From: Bacillota bacterium
Lineage (GTDB): Bacteria; Bacillota; Clostridia; Christensenellales; UBA1242
Direction: 5' to 3'
DNA: 16,573 bases
NCBI GenBank assembly: GCA_009780625.1
Contig: WQZR01000015.1
Span: 1 to 16,573, forward strand
A model generated the notes under the pieces. It had not been told where the DNA came from. It saw only the letters and a program-made list of their open reading frames with translations, and did no database searches. Both the position numbers and the translations under genes were made by a program. This document shows positions 7,053-13,354 of the stretch, in pieces (within the stretch, counting starts at the first letter, position 1; every line of letters begins with the position of its first letter).

Positions 7053-8084
7053 TTATTTCAATCCAAACTGCTTTAAGAAGTTTAAGTTGTGCAGTTCTCT
7101 TATATCTTTAATTCCATATTTAAGTGTTGCAAATCTTGTGAGACCCATGCCAAATGCAAAGCCTCTATATTTTTTTGAATCAATTCCGCCCATTTCCAAA
7201 ACTTCTGGGTGAATCATTCCACATCCTGCAAGTTCAATCCAAGTTGTCTCTTTGCAAACTTTGCATGGCGTGTCGCCACAATATATACATTTCACGTCCA
7301 CCTCAAAGCTTGGTTCTGTGAATGGGAAAAAGTATGGCCTAAGCCTAACTTCAATTTCTCTTCCAAATGCTTTAGAGAAAACTGATTTCATAAAATATAG
7401 AAGGTTTGCAACAGTGATATTTTCATCAACAAGAATGCCTTCAAGTTGAAAGAAACTCACATCGTGCGTTGCATCAACATCTTCGTTTCTATACGAGCGT
7501 CCTGGGAAAATTGCACGCACAGGTGCTCCATATTGCTTATAAATTCTGTTTTGAGCTGATGACGTATGCGTCACAAGAACTCTTCCATCTTCTAGATAGA
7601 ATGTGTCTTGCATATCTCTTGCTGGGTGGTCTTTTCCAATTCTTAGTGCTTCGAAATTGTTATATTCTGTTTCAATTTCGTTTCCTTGTTCAACAATAAA
7701 ACCCATCGATTTAAAGATTTCGCTAAACTCGTTTGCAACAATCGTCACTGGGTGCAGACTTCCAACTTTCTTTTTTGATGGAACACTCATATCGTATGCT
7801 GTTGAGTTTTGTTGCTCAGCCACAAGTGCCAAATGGTCTAACACTGCTTTTTTGTCATCAAAATAAGCAATCGCATATTCTTTTGTTGCGTTAGTCAACT
7901 CGCCATATTTTTTCTTTTGTTCGTTTGGAACATTTCTGATATCTCCAACCAAAAGAGTAATTTTTCCAGATTTTCCAAAGAATTCGATTCTAACTTCTTC
8001 CAGTGTTTTTAAGTCTGAAACATTTGCTAGTCTAGTTTCTAGCTCTTCTTTGATTTTTCCGCATTTGCTTTCTATGTTTTCCAT
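7053..8084 (-). CDS. pheS: Phenylalanyl-tRNA synthetase alpha subunit
   Basis: Catalytic alpha chain of class II PheRS, forming Phe-AMP and charging tRNA-Phe. It has 343 residues, the usual length. An N-terminal coiled coil (about 1-90) binds tRNA. The class II core follows, with motif 2 FPGRSYRNEDVDATHDVSFF (193-212), FTEPS (255-259) and motif 3 GMGLTRFATLKYG (312-324). Four cysteines in CIYC and CKVC (266, 269, 274, 277) match a cysteine pattern common in Firmicutes PheS and may bind a metal. The ATG at 8084 has no Shine-Dalgarno site, but an extended -10 box ends 6 bases upstream, so the message looks leaderless. There is no room for the T-box leader often found before pheST in Firmicutes. 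pheT follows after 14 bases. Confidence 0.97.
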   Translation of the reverse strand: MENIESKCGKIKEELETRLANVSDLKTLEEVRIEFFGKSGKITLLVGDIRNVPNEQKKKYGELTNATKEYAIAYFDDKKAVLDHLALVAEQQNSTAYDMSVPSKKKVGSLHPVTIVANEFSEIFKSMGFIVEQGNEIETEYNNFEALRIGKDHPARDMQDTFYLEDGRVLVTHTSSAQNRIYKQYGAPVRAIFPGRSYRNEDVDATHDVSFFQLEGILVDENITVANLLYFMKSVFSKAFGREIEVRLRPYFFPFTEPSFEVDVKCIYCGDTPCKVCKETTWIELAGCGMIHPEVLEMGGIDSKKYRGFAFGMGLTRFATLKYGIKDIRELHNLNFLKQFGLK

Positions 8085-8090
8085 AAAGAA

Positions 8091-8099
8091 AGTATACCA
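8091..8099 (-). promoter_or_regulatory. Extended -10 promoter of pheST, predicted leaderless
   Basis: Minus strand: TGG (8099-8097) directly followed by -10 TATACT (8096-8091), then TTCTTT and the ATG. The -35 region (AATCGT at 17-base spacing) is weak, as often with extended -10 promoters. Confidence 0.65.
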
Positions 8100-8160
8100 T
8101 ATATTGTGGCAACACGATTTAAAAATGCATATATAACACTATATAAAAGGAGAAAAATAG

Positions 8161-8382
8161 ATGACACTAGAGCAAGCAATTGCAGAAATTTCAAAAAACG
8201 CAGCTGGCGAATGGCAGGCCATTGAAGAGTATCTGAATCTTATTTCAGATTTAAGAAAAATTCATGCACCAAAACAACTTATTGACGATATCGAAGAGAT
8301 TATTAGCGATGAGCTAAACCATGGACAGAAACTGTTTCATTGGGTTGTGAAACTGTCTAACATCCAACCAGCTAAAGATTAA
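8161..8382 (+). CDS. Small ferritin-like (half four-helix bundle) protein
   Basis: The 73-residue product is predicted to form two long helices (about 4-31 and 37-66) with a short turn. The metal-ligand spacing of ferritin-like proteins is present once: E-x6-Y in the first helix (Glu17, Tyr24) and E-x2-H in the second (Glu51, His54). The 34-residue distance between the two glutamates is close to that in one half of rubrerythrin. A homodimer could therefore build a four-helix bundle with a di-iron site; this is inference. There is no rubredoxin domain or cysteine. It starts at an ATG with a good Shine-Dalgarno site (AAAAGGAG, 7 bases upstream), is divergent from pheS, and is followed by a terminator. 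nifS/nifU lie close by on the other strand. No characterised relative is recognised. Alternative: a short helical hairpin of unrelated function. Confidence 0.72.
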   Translation: MTLEQAIAEISKNAAGEWQAIEEYLNLISDLRKIHAPKQLIDDIEEIISDELNHGQKLFHWVVKLSNIQPAKD

Positions 8383-8420
8383 AAGACAAATTAATTTTGC
8401 ACTATACTTCGTCAAACTAA

Positions 8421-8470
8421 AAAAATTGCAAGGTTCGAGTATATCTAATACACTTCACCTCGCAATTTTT
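8421..8470. terminator. Bidirectional terminator between the half-ferritin gene and ppaC
   Basis: A 13-bp stem with one mismatch (8421-8433 with 8458-8470, AAAAATTGCAAGG / CCTCGCAATTTTT). The 24-base loop can itself pair GTAT with ATAC. T-runs lie on both strands; the longer one (seven T) serves ppaC on the minus strand. Confidence 0.7.
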
Positions 8471-8512
8471 CGTTTTCCTCGTCTAGTATCAAAATTTTCT
8501 TCGTCTTTATTA

Positions 8513-9433
8513 TTAGTTATATATCGTTTCTAGTGGCGGAATGACTTGTTTTTTTCTGCTGACCATTCCTTCCACCCATGCCATGTCGTTTGCCAGTTTG
8601 ATGCCATACTCTTTTTCGATTTTTGATGAATCGTTTCCAAGGTATATAAACATGCTTCCGTTCTTAACTAAGTCTGTAATCAGGAAAACAATTCCGTCTT
8701 TTTTCTCTTCTTTTATGATTTTTGCCATTTCTTTTTTAATGCTGTCATATCTTTTTTCTGCGGCACATAAAGACGCAACCTCAACTTGTCCTGTCACAAC
8801 TTTTGTTTTTCCACCAAAGACATAGTCTTTTCTATCTCTTTCAATAAGTTCTTTATCTGATATGTCTGAGATATCTGCTTTCTTTTCTAGAATTTCTTGC
8901 CAAAGTTCTTGTCTGTTGATTTTAAGTTTTTTAGAAAGCTTTTCAACTGTTTTTTCATCTTCTTCTGTCGTTGTTGGACCTGTTAGGTTTACAGTGTCCG
9001 AAAGAATTGCAGCCATAAGTGCACCAAGAAGATTTTTTGACATATGTTCTTCTTTTGCATTTGCATATAGAATTGTTGCAGTTGAGCCATATGGCATGAT
9101 GTTTGCATCAACTGGTCCCTTTGTTTTAAGTCCGCCTAGTTGGTGATGGTCTACAATAAACATAACATTTGCCCTAGCAATATCTTCTGGAAGTTGGTTT
9201 GGGTCGGTTGTGTCCACAATTGCAACTGTTTTGTCAGCAACTATTCCTAAAATCTCAGGTGTTTCTAGATTAAACTTGTTTAAAATATATTCTGTTTCTT
9301 TATTTACTTTTCCTAAAATGAACGGTTTGGCTGTATGCCCCATCTTGTTTAGAAATTCGCTAAAGAAAATGCTAGACACAACTGTGTCTAAGTCTGGGTT
9401 TTTATGCCCAAACACATGAATAACTGAAGACAT
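8513..9433 (-). CDS. ppaC: Manganese-dependent inorganic pyrophosphatase (family II)
   Basis: Soluble DHH-superfamily enzyme that hydrolyses pyrophosphate to phosphate in the cytoplasm, pulling biosynthetic reactions forward. It has 306 residues, close to the usual 309. Metal ligands are all in place: GHKNPDLD (His10, Asp14, Asp16), IVDTTDP (Asp74), VDHH (Asp95-His97) and LSDTVNL (Asp146). The C-terminal DHHA2 domain carries the substrate-binding SRKKQ (292-296). There is no CBS/DRTGG regulatory insert, so this is the short, unregulated form. The ATG has a Shine-Dalgarno site (AGGAG) and lies 9 bases after the nifU stop. It is the last gene of a nifS-nifU-ppaC unit ending at the 8421-8470 terminator. 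The link between pyrophosphatase and Fe-S assembly is probably only shared housekeeping expression. Confidence 0.96.
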   Translation of the reverse strand: MSSVIHVFGHKNPDLDTVVSSIFFSEFLNKMGHTAKPFILGKVNKETEYILNKFNLETPEILGIVADKTVAIVDTTDPNQLPEDIARANVMFIVDHHQLGGLKTKGPVDANIMPYGSTATILYANAKEEHMSKNLLGALMAAILSDTVNLTGPTTTEEDEKTVEKLSKKLKINRQELWQEILEKKADISDISDKELIERDRKDYVFGGKTKVVTGQVEVASLCAAEKRYDSIKKEMAKIIKEEKKDGIVFLITDLVKNGSMFIYLGNDSSKIEKEYGIKLANDMAWVEGMVSRKKQVIPPLETIYN

Positions 9434-9442
9434 TTTTATCTC

Positions 9443-9835
9443 CTATTTCTTTTTTTGTTTTTCAAGCGCTGCTTGTCTTTTTTTATAATCTTTTAGAGCA
9501 TCTTTGATTACTTGCTCTGCCAAGATGCTGCAGTGAACTTTGCTTGGAGGAACATCTCCTAGCATGTTTAGAACATCTTTGTTTGTAATTCTATCAACGT
9601 TGTTGATGTTTTTTCCAATAGCCAAAGAGCAAGTCACTTCTGCTGCTGCAATTGCTGCTGGGCAACCAAGCGTTTGGAATTTTGCATCAACGATTTTTTC
9701 GCCGTCTAGTTTAAGATAGATTTTTAAAATGTCCCCACAAGACATGTTGCCAGCTTCACCAACAGCATCAGCTCCGATAATTCTGCCGTTATGCTTAGGG
9801 TTTTTAAATAAATCTAATAGTTTCTCTGTATACAT
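9443..9835 (-). CDS. nifU: NifU/IscU-type Fe-S cluster scaffold protein
   Basis: Scaffold on which cysteine-desulfurase sulfur and iron are built into Fe-S clusters before transfer to target proteins. The 130-residue product is a stand-alone N-terminal NifU/IscU domain. The three conserved cysteines are present: Cys33 in NMSCGD, with the following Asp35 as the usual extra ligand, Cys58 in TLGCPAAIA, and Cys102 in KVHCSILAEQ. A fourth, Cys69, is not part of the set. The tail is Lys/Gln-rich. It lacks the C-terminal Nfu and the ferredoxin domains of full NifU, so the name follows clostridial usage. The start has a strong Shine-Dalgarno site and is 17 bases after nifS. The nifS partner and the ppaC gene lie in the same operon. 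The gene symbol could equally be iscU. Confidence 0.93.
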   Translation of the reverse strand: MYTEKLLDLFKNPKHNGRIIGADAVGEAGNMSCGDILKIYLKLDGEKIVDAKFQTLGCPAAIAAAEVTCSLAIGKNINNVDRITNKDVLNMLGDVPPSKVHCSILAEQVIKDALKDYKKRQAALEKQKKK

Positions 9836-9852
9836 ATTTTTCTCCTATTCCT

Positions 9853-11028
9853 CTACTTCGCTAACTTTGAACGCTTGATTGGGCTCATTTCTCTAAGTCT
9901 CTTAACCGCTTTGTCTAACTCTTTAACAACATAGTCAACTTCTTCAATCTGAATATTCTTTAGGAAACTGAATCTCACGCTTCCGTGAATTAGGTTCATT
10001 GGAAGTCTCATTGCTGTCAGAACATGATTTGCTTGAAGTTTGTTTGAATTACATGCGCTTCCTGTTGACGCTGCGATTCCAGCGTCTGCTAGAAGCATCA
10101 CAATACTTTCGCCTTCAATCATGTCAAAGCTTATACTTACAATGTTTGGAAGTCTTTGCATTGGGTGTCCGTTGACTTGAATAAACGGAATTGTTTCTGT
10201 AACTTTTTTGATGAAATAGTCTCTTACTTGTTTGCATTTTTGGTTGTTGATTGCAATGTCTCTTGTTGCAAGTTCAACTGCTTTTCCAAATCCAACAATT
10301 GCAGGAACGTTTGTGCTTCCTGAACGAAGACCTTTTTCTTGTCCACCGCCATAGATGATTGGTTGAAGCTTTGTGCCTTCTCTTACATAAAGAGCACCAA
10401 CACCTTTTGGCCCGTATACTTTGTGTGCTGAGATTGACAATAAATCAATTCCCATTTCTTCTGCGTTGATTGGCACGTTTCCAAGTGCTGCAACCGCGTC
10501 TGTATGGAATAGTATTCCCTTATCGTTAGCTACTTTACTCATTGCCCTGATGTTTTGAATTGTTCCAACTTCGCTTGAAGCCATCATGCATGTAACCAAA
10601 ATTGTGTCTGGTCTTAGAGCGTGAAGGAATGCAATCATTGAAACCATTCCGTTTTCGTCGGCTGTTAGATATGTGATTTTAAAGCCTTCTGTTTCTAGAA
10701 CTTTAAGACACTCTAGAACTGAAGGATGCTCTATTTTTGTTGCAATAATGTGCTTACCTTTTTGCTTGTTTGCACGTGCTGCACCTAGGATTGCAAGGTT
10801 GTTTGCTTCTGTTCCGCTTCCTGTGAAATAGATTTCACTTGCAGAGCGAGCTTTGATTCCCTTTGCAATTCTTTCTCTTGCGATTTCAACAAGATTACTT
10901 GCTTCTGTCCCCATATTGTGAACAGACGCGCTGTTTGCAAAGTCTGTTGTGAAAACCGGAAGCATTTCTTGCAGAACATCGTTTGAAACGTAAGTGCTTG
11001 CTGCTGAATCTAAATATATTTTTCTCAT
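9853..11028 (-). CDS. nifS: Cysteine desulfurase (NifS/IscS type)
   Basis: PLP enzyme that takes sulfur from cysteine, giving alanine and an enzyme persulfide for the NifU scaffold. From this start it has 391 residues. Marks: GSGTEANNLAI (PLP phosphate loop, about 70-80), His101 in IEHPSV (stacks on PLP), ASSEVGT (150-156), HTDAVAALG (175-183), the PLP lysine Lys203 in SISAHKVYGPKG, and the persulfide cysteine Cys326 in STGSACNS. The ATG at 11028 matches the family start (MRKIYLDSAA). A TTG two codons upstream (11034) is better placed for the GAGGA ribosome site (6 versus 12 bases), so either start may be used. It has its own promoter directly behind khpA. nifU and ppaC follow. The long active-site loop of SufS-type enzymes is absent, which favours the NifS/IscS type. 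Confidence 0.95.
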   Translation of the reverse strand: MRKIYLDSAASTYVSNDVLQEMLPVFTTDFANSASVHNMGTEASNLVEIARERIAKGIKARSASEIYFTGSGTEANNLAILGAARANKQKGKHIIATKIEHPSVLECLKVLETEGFKITYLTADENGMVSMIAFLHALRPDTILVTCMMASSEVGTIQNIRAMSKVANDKGILFHTDAVAALGNVPINAEEMGIDLLSISAHKVYGPKGVGALYVREGTKLQPIIYGGGQEKGLRSGSTNVPAIVGFGKAVELATRDIAINNQKCKQVRDYFIKKVTETIPFIQVNGHPMQRLPNIVSISFDMIEGESIVMLLADAGIAASTGSACNSNKLQANHVLTAMRLPMNLIHGSVRFSFLKNIQIEEVDYVVKELDKAVKRLREMSPIKRSKLAK

Positions 11029-11067
11029 AAACAACTTTCTTCCTCTTCTACTTATATAACTTTTATT

Positions 11068-11096
11068 AGTTTATCATAAATCAGCGTTTTAGTCAA
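11068..11096 (-). promoter_or_regulatory. Promoter of the nifS-nifU-ppaC operon
   Basis: Minus strand: -35 TTGACT (11096-11091), 17-base spacer, extended -10 TGA-TAAACT (-10 at 11073-11068). The predicted leader is about 30-35 bases and holds a Shine-Dalgarno site. The -35 lies 14 bases after the khpA stop, with no terminator between, so read-through from the rpsP operon is also likely. Confidence 0.8.
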
Positions 11097-11104
11097 TATT
11101 TGAC
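11092..11104. promoter_or_regulatory. Palindrome over the nifS -35 box (candidate operator)
   Basis: Perfect inverted repeat GTCAA-ATA-TTGAC on the minus strand, with its right arm inside the -35 box. A bound protein would block RNA polymerase. No regulator is identified; a link to iron or cysteine control is a guess. Confidence 0.35.
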
Positions 11105-11109
11105 GATTT

Positions 11110-11352
11110 TTAGTTAAACTTCATAACAAGGTGCTTTTTGCCCCTTCCTGCAAAGCTTTTTACAACTGTTCTGATTGCATTTGCATTTTTGCCTTGTTTT
11201 CCGATAATACGTCCAAGGTCGTCTGCGTGAACCTTTGTGTCGATAACATATGCATTTTCTTCTTCCACAAAAGAAACAACAACCGCATCTTTATTTGAAA
11301 CAAGTTCTTTCACTAAAAATTCAACAAATTCTTTTGTTTTTTCTATTTCCAT
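11110..11352 (-). CDS. khpA: KH-domain RNA-binding protein KhpA (YlqC)
   Basis: Small RNA-binding protein of 80 residues with one KH domain. The signature GxxG loop is in RIIGKQGKNANAIRTVVKS (about 48-66). In Firmicutes, KhpA pairs with KhpB and affects cell division, elongation and RNA levels. It stands in its conserved place right after rpsP, with a 10-base gap and a Shine-Dalgarno site (AAGGAG). Usually ylqD, rimM, trmD and rplS come next; here the segment stops and nifS follows with its own promoter. The whole protein is present, including the last strand HLVMKF. Confidence 0.93.
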   Translation of the reverse strand: MEIEKTKEFVEFLVKELVSNKDAVVVSFVEEENAYVIDTKVHADDLGRIIGKQGKNANAIRTVVKSFAGRGKKHLVMKFN

Positions 11353-11362
11353 GAATCACTCC

Positions 11363-11671
11363 TTATTTTGCTTTCTTTTTAGATGGTTGTGCTGGTCTTT
11401 TTGTGCTTGTTTTTGTTTTTGACTTTGCAAACTTGATTCCAGCTTTAACTAGAACCGCTTTTGCAGTTGCTGTTGGTTGAGCACCGTTGTCTAGCCATTT
11501 TTTAGCCGCTTCAACGTCGATTTTAATTTCAGCTGGGTTTTTAAGTGGGTCGTATGTTCCTAGGTTTTCTAGATACTCCCCATCTCTCTTTTGTCTAGAA
11601 TCCGTTGCAACAACTCTATAGAATGGTGCATGCGTTTTTCCTAGTCTTGTAAGTCTAATTTTAACTGCCAT
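11363..11671 (-). CDS. rpsP: 30S ribosomal protein S16
   Basis: Structural protein of the small ribosomal subunit, needed for 30S assembly. The 102 residues show the S16 pattern: VKIRLTRLGKTHAPFYRVV (3-21), then DSRQKRDGEYLENLGTYDP, then AAKKWLDNGAQPT, and a basic Lys/Ser/Thr-rich tail that varies between species. The ATG has a good Shine-Dalgarno site (AAAAGGAG). It lies between ffh and khpA, the typical Firmicutes order. A hairpin with a GAAA tetraloop lies 28 bases before the start, in the ffh-rpsP gap. Confidence 0.98.
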   Translation of the reverse strand: MAVKIRLTRLGKTHAPFYRVVATDSRQKRDGEYLENLGTYDPLKNPAEIKIDVEAAKKWLDNGAQPTATAKAVLVKAGIKFAKSKTKTSTKRPAQPSKKKAK

Positions 11672-11699
11672 TTTTTTCTCCTTTTGTTCTTTTTATATA

Positions 11700-11723
11700 T
11701 AATTAAAGCTTTCGCTTGAATTA
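11700..11723 (-). promoter_or_regulatory. GNRA-tetraloop hairpin in the ffh-rpsP gap
   Basis: On the minus-strand RNA, UAAUU-c-AAGC / GCUU-u-AAUUA closes a GAAA loop: nine pairs with one mismatch. No U-run follows, so it is not a terminator. It could be a processing or stability element between ffh and rpsP, or a binding site; this is inference. Confidence 0.45.
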
Positions 11724-11732
11724 ACACTTTGT

Positions 11733-13052
11733 TTAGAACGGAAGTCCGCCCCTAAATCCACCCTTTTTGCCCATAGCCTTCACTTGCTTCATATAAACTT
11801 TTGTCTGTTCAAATTGCTTGATTAGCCTGTTGATGTCGTTTACAGTCGTTCCGCTTCCTTTTGCAATTCTTTGTTTTCTTGAAGACTTCATAAGGTCTGG
11901 GTTTCTTCTTTCTTGTGGCGTCATACTTTGAATGATTGCTTTTGTTTTAAGCATGTCTTTCTCATCAATCTGACCCATTGCTTTTGCGTCCATTCCTGGA
12001 ATCATTTTCATAACTTTGGAAATGCCGCCCATCTTGTTCACTTGGTCCATTTGCTTTAGATAGTCTTCGAAAGTGAAAGTGTTTTTTCTGATATTCTCTT
12101 CCATCTCTTCGATTTCTTTTGTTTTGTCACCTTCCATTATGGTGTCAATCAGAGTAAGCACATCACCCATGCCAAGAATTCTTGAAGCCATACGGTCTGG
12201 GTGGAAAGGCTCTAAATCTGCAATCTTTTCTCCAACACCTGTAAACTTAATCGGCTTACCTGTGACGTGTTTGATTGAAAGTGCCGCACCACCACGCGTG
12301 TCGCCATCTAGTTTTGTCAAAATAACGCCTGTTATTTCAAGTTGCTCATCAAATGTTTTTGCAACCGTAACCGCGTCTTGACCCGTCATGCTGTCCACTG
12401 TCAACAGAATTTCTGTTGGCTTTGCTATCTTCTTGATTTCTTTAAGTTCAGACATCAATGTTTCGTCTATGTGAAGTCTTCCCGCTGTATCTAGAATAAC
12501 AACCGAAATAAGTTCTTTTTGCGCTTTTTTGATTGCTTCTTGTGCAATCTTCACTGGGTTTGTTTTGCCCATTTCGAAGAACTCTGCTCCAGCCTTTGTT
12601 GCAACAACTTTAAGTTGGTCTATCGCTGCAGGTCTATAAATGTCGCAGGCAACAAGCATAACCTTCTTGCCTTGGCTTTTAAGCTTATATGCAAGCTTTC
12701 CAGCGTGTGTTGTTTTTCCCGCACCTTGAAGTCCGCATAGCATGATTACTGTTGGCGGCTGGCTTGAGAAATTTAGCTTCTCGTTTTTGTTTCCCATCAA
12801 AGCCGTAAGCTTTTCATTTACAATTTTTATAACCTGCTGTCCTGGAGATAAACTTCCTAGAACTTCTTCGCCCATTGCTTCTTCTGTCACTTCTGCAACA
12901 AATTGCTTAACAACCATAAGGTTTACGTCTGCTTCAAGTAAAGCAATTCTAACTTCACGCATTGCTTCTTTAATTTCTAGGGCTGTAAGTTTGCCCTTGT
13001 TTTTAAGTTTTGAGAATATATGATTAAGTTTTTCACCAAGTCCAGTAAACAT
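11733..13052 (-). CDS. ffh: Signal recognition particle GTPase Ffh (SRP54)
   Basis: Protein part of the bacterial SRP. It binds signal sequences and 4.5S/6S RNA and brings ribosomes to FtsY at the membrane. It has 439 residues. The helical N domain is 1-95. The GTPase domain has G1 GLQGAGKT (107-114), DIYRPAA (137-143), DTAGR (188-192), TKLDGDTRGG (246-255) and GVGEK (272-276). The methionine-rich M domain (about 315-439) has KMIPGM and the RNA-binding stretch SSRKQRIAKGSGTTVNDI. G1 has Ala where Ser is common (GLQGSGKT), a mild change. The ATG with Shine-Dalgarno GGGAG lies 2 bases after the ylxM stop, a tight coupling. The SRP RNA gene was not seen in the window. Confidence 0.98.
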   Translation of the reverse strand: MFTGLGEKLNHIFSKLKNKGKLTALEIKEAMREVRIALLEADVNLMVVKQFVAEVTEEAMGEEVLGSLSPGQQVIKIVNEKLTALMGNKNEKLNFSSQPPTVIMLCGLQGAGKTTHAGKLAYKLKSQGKKVMLVACDIYRPAAIDQLKVVATKAGAEFFEMGKTNPVKIAQEAIKKAQKELISVVILDTAGRLHIDETLMSELKEIKKIAKPTEILLTVDSMTGQDAVTVAKTFDEQLEITGVILTKLDGDTRGGAALSIKHVTGKPIKFTGVGEKIADLEPFHPDRMASRILGMGDVLTLIDTIMEGDKTKEIEEMEENIRKNTFTFEDYLKQMDQVNKMGGISKVMKMIPGMDAKAMGQIDEKDMLKTKAIIQSMTPQERRNPDLMKSSRKQRIAKGSGTTVNDINRLIKQFEQTKVYMKQVKAMGKKGGFRGGLPF

Positions 13053-13054
13053 AT

Positions 13055-13291
13055 CTATCTCCCTCTCTCTAGAAGAGCCAACGCTTCTTCATATTTTTCT
13101 AATTTTTTAACTGTTCGAATCAGTAAATCACTCACCGATTGGGTGCTTACATTTTCTTTTTTTGCAATTTCAACGATGCTTAGGTTGTCAAAATAATATG
13201 CTGTCATATATTCTTGTTGCTTGTCTGTAAGCAACTTAAAATATATGTCATACATACTTGCAATTCTTAAGTTTTGTTCTATAATTTCCAT
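13055..13291 (-). CDS. ylxM: YlxM-like helix-turn-helix protein, short form
   Basis: Small DNA-binding-like protein always found just before ffh in Firmicutes; it resembles sigma factor region 4 and is thought to modulate SRP function or expression. The product has 78 residues, shorter than the usual 105-115, mainly by loss of the C-terminal tail. The helix-turn-helix is intact: LTDKQQEYMTAYYFDNLSIV, then EIAKKENVSTQSVSDLLIR, with the ending KLEKYEEALALLERGR. The start ATG has only a weak, close ribosome site (GGGTGAG). It has a strong promoter of its own and reads into ffh with a 2-base gap, so it leads the ylxM-ffh-rpsP-khpA operon. Confidence 0.9.
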   Translation of the reverse strand: MEIIEQNLRIASMYDIYFKLLTDKQQEYMTAYYFDNLSIVEIAKKENVSTQSVSDLLIRTVKKLEKYEEALALLERGR

Positions 13292-13324
13292 AACTCACCC
13301 ATGCAACCATTTTTACTTGATGCA

Positions 13325-13354
13325 AGTATATCACATTGCATAGGCTTGTGTCAA
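13325..13354 (-). promoter_or_regulatory. Promoter of the ylxM-ffh-rpsP-khpA operon
   Basis: Minus strand: perfect -35 TTGACA (13354-13349), 18-base spacer, extended -10 TGA-TATACT (-10 at 13330-13325). The -35 and spacer lie within the last codons of the preceding gene, and the TGA of the extended -10 is that gene's stop codon. Confidence 0.85.

Noticed and set aside
8101..8150. Promoter for the half-ferritin gene (TATAAC at 8132-8137 or TATATA near 8140)
   Set aside because: Several AT-rich boxes are possible, but none has a matching -35 or TGn at the right spacing, so no single promoter can be supported.
8403..8475. A possible small RNA: a TATACT box at 8403-8408 followed by the 8421-8470 hairpin
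   Set aside because: No -35 or extended -10 accompanies the box, and the hairpin is fully explained as a terminator for the two flanking genes.
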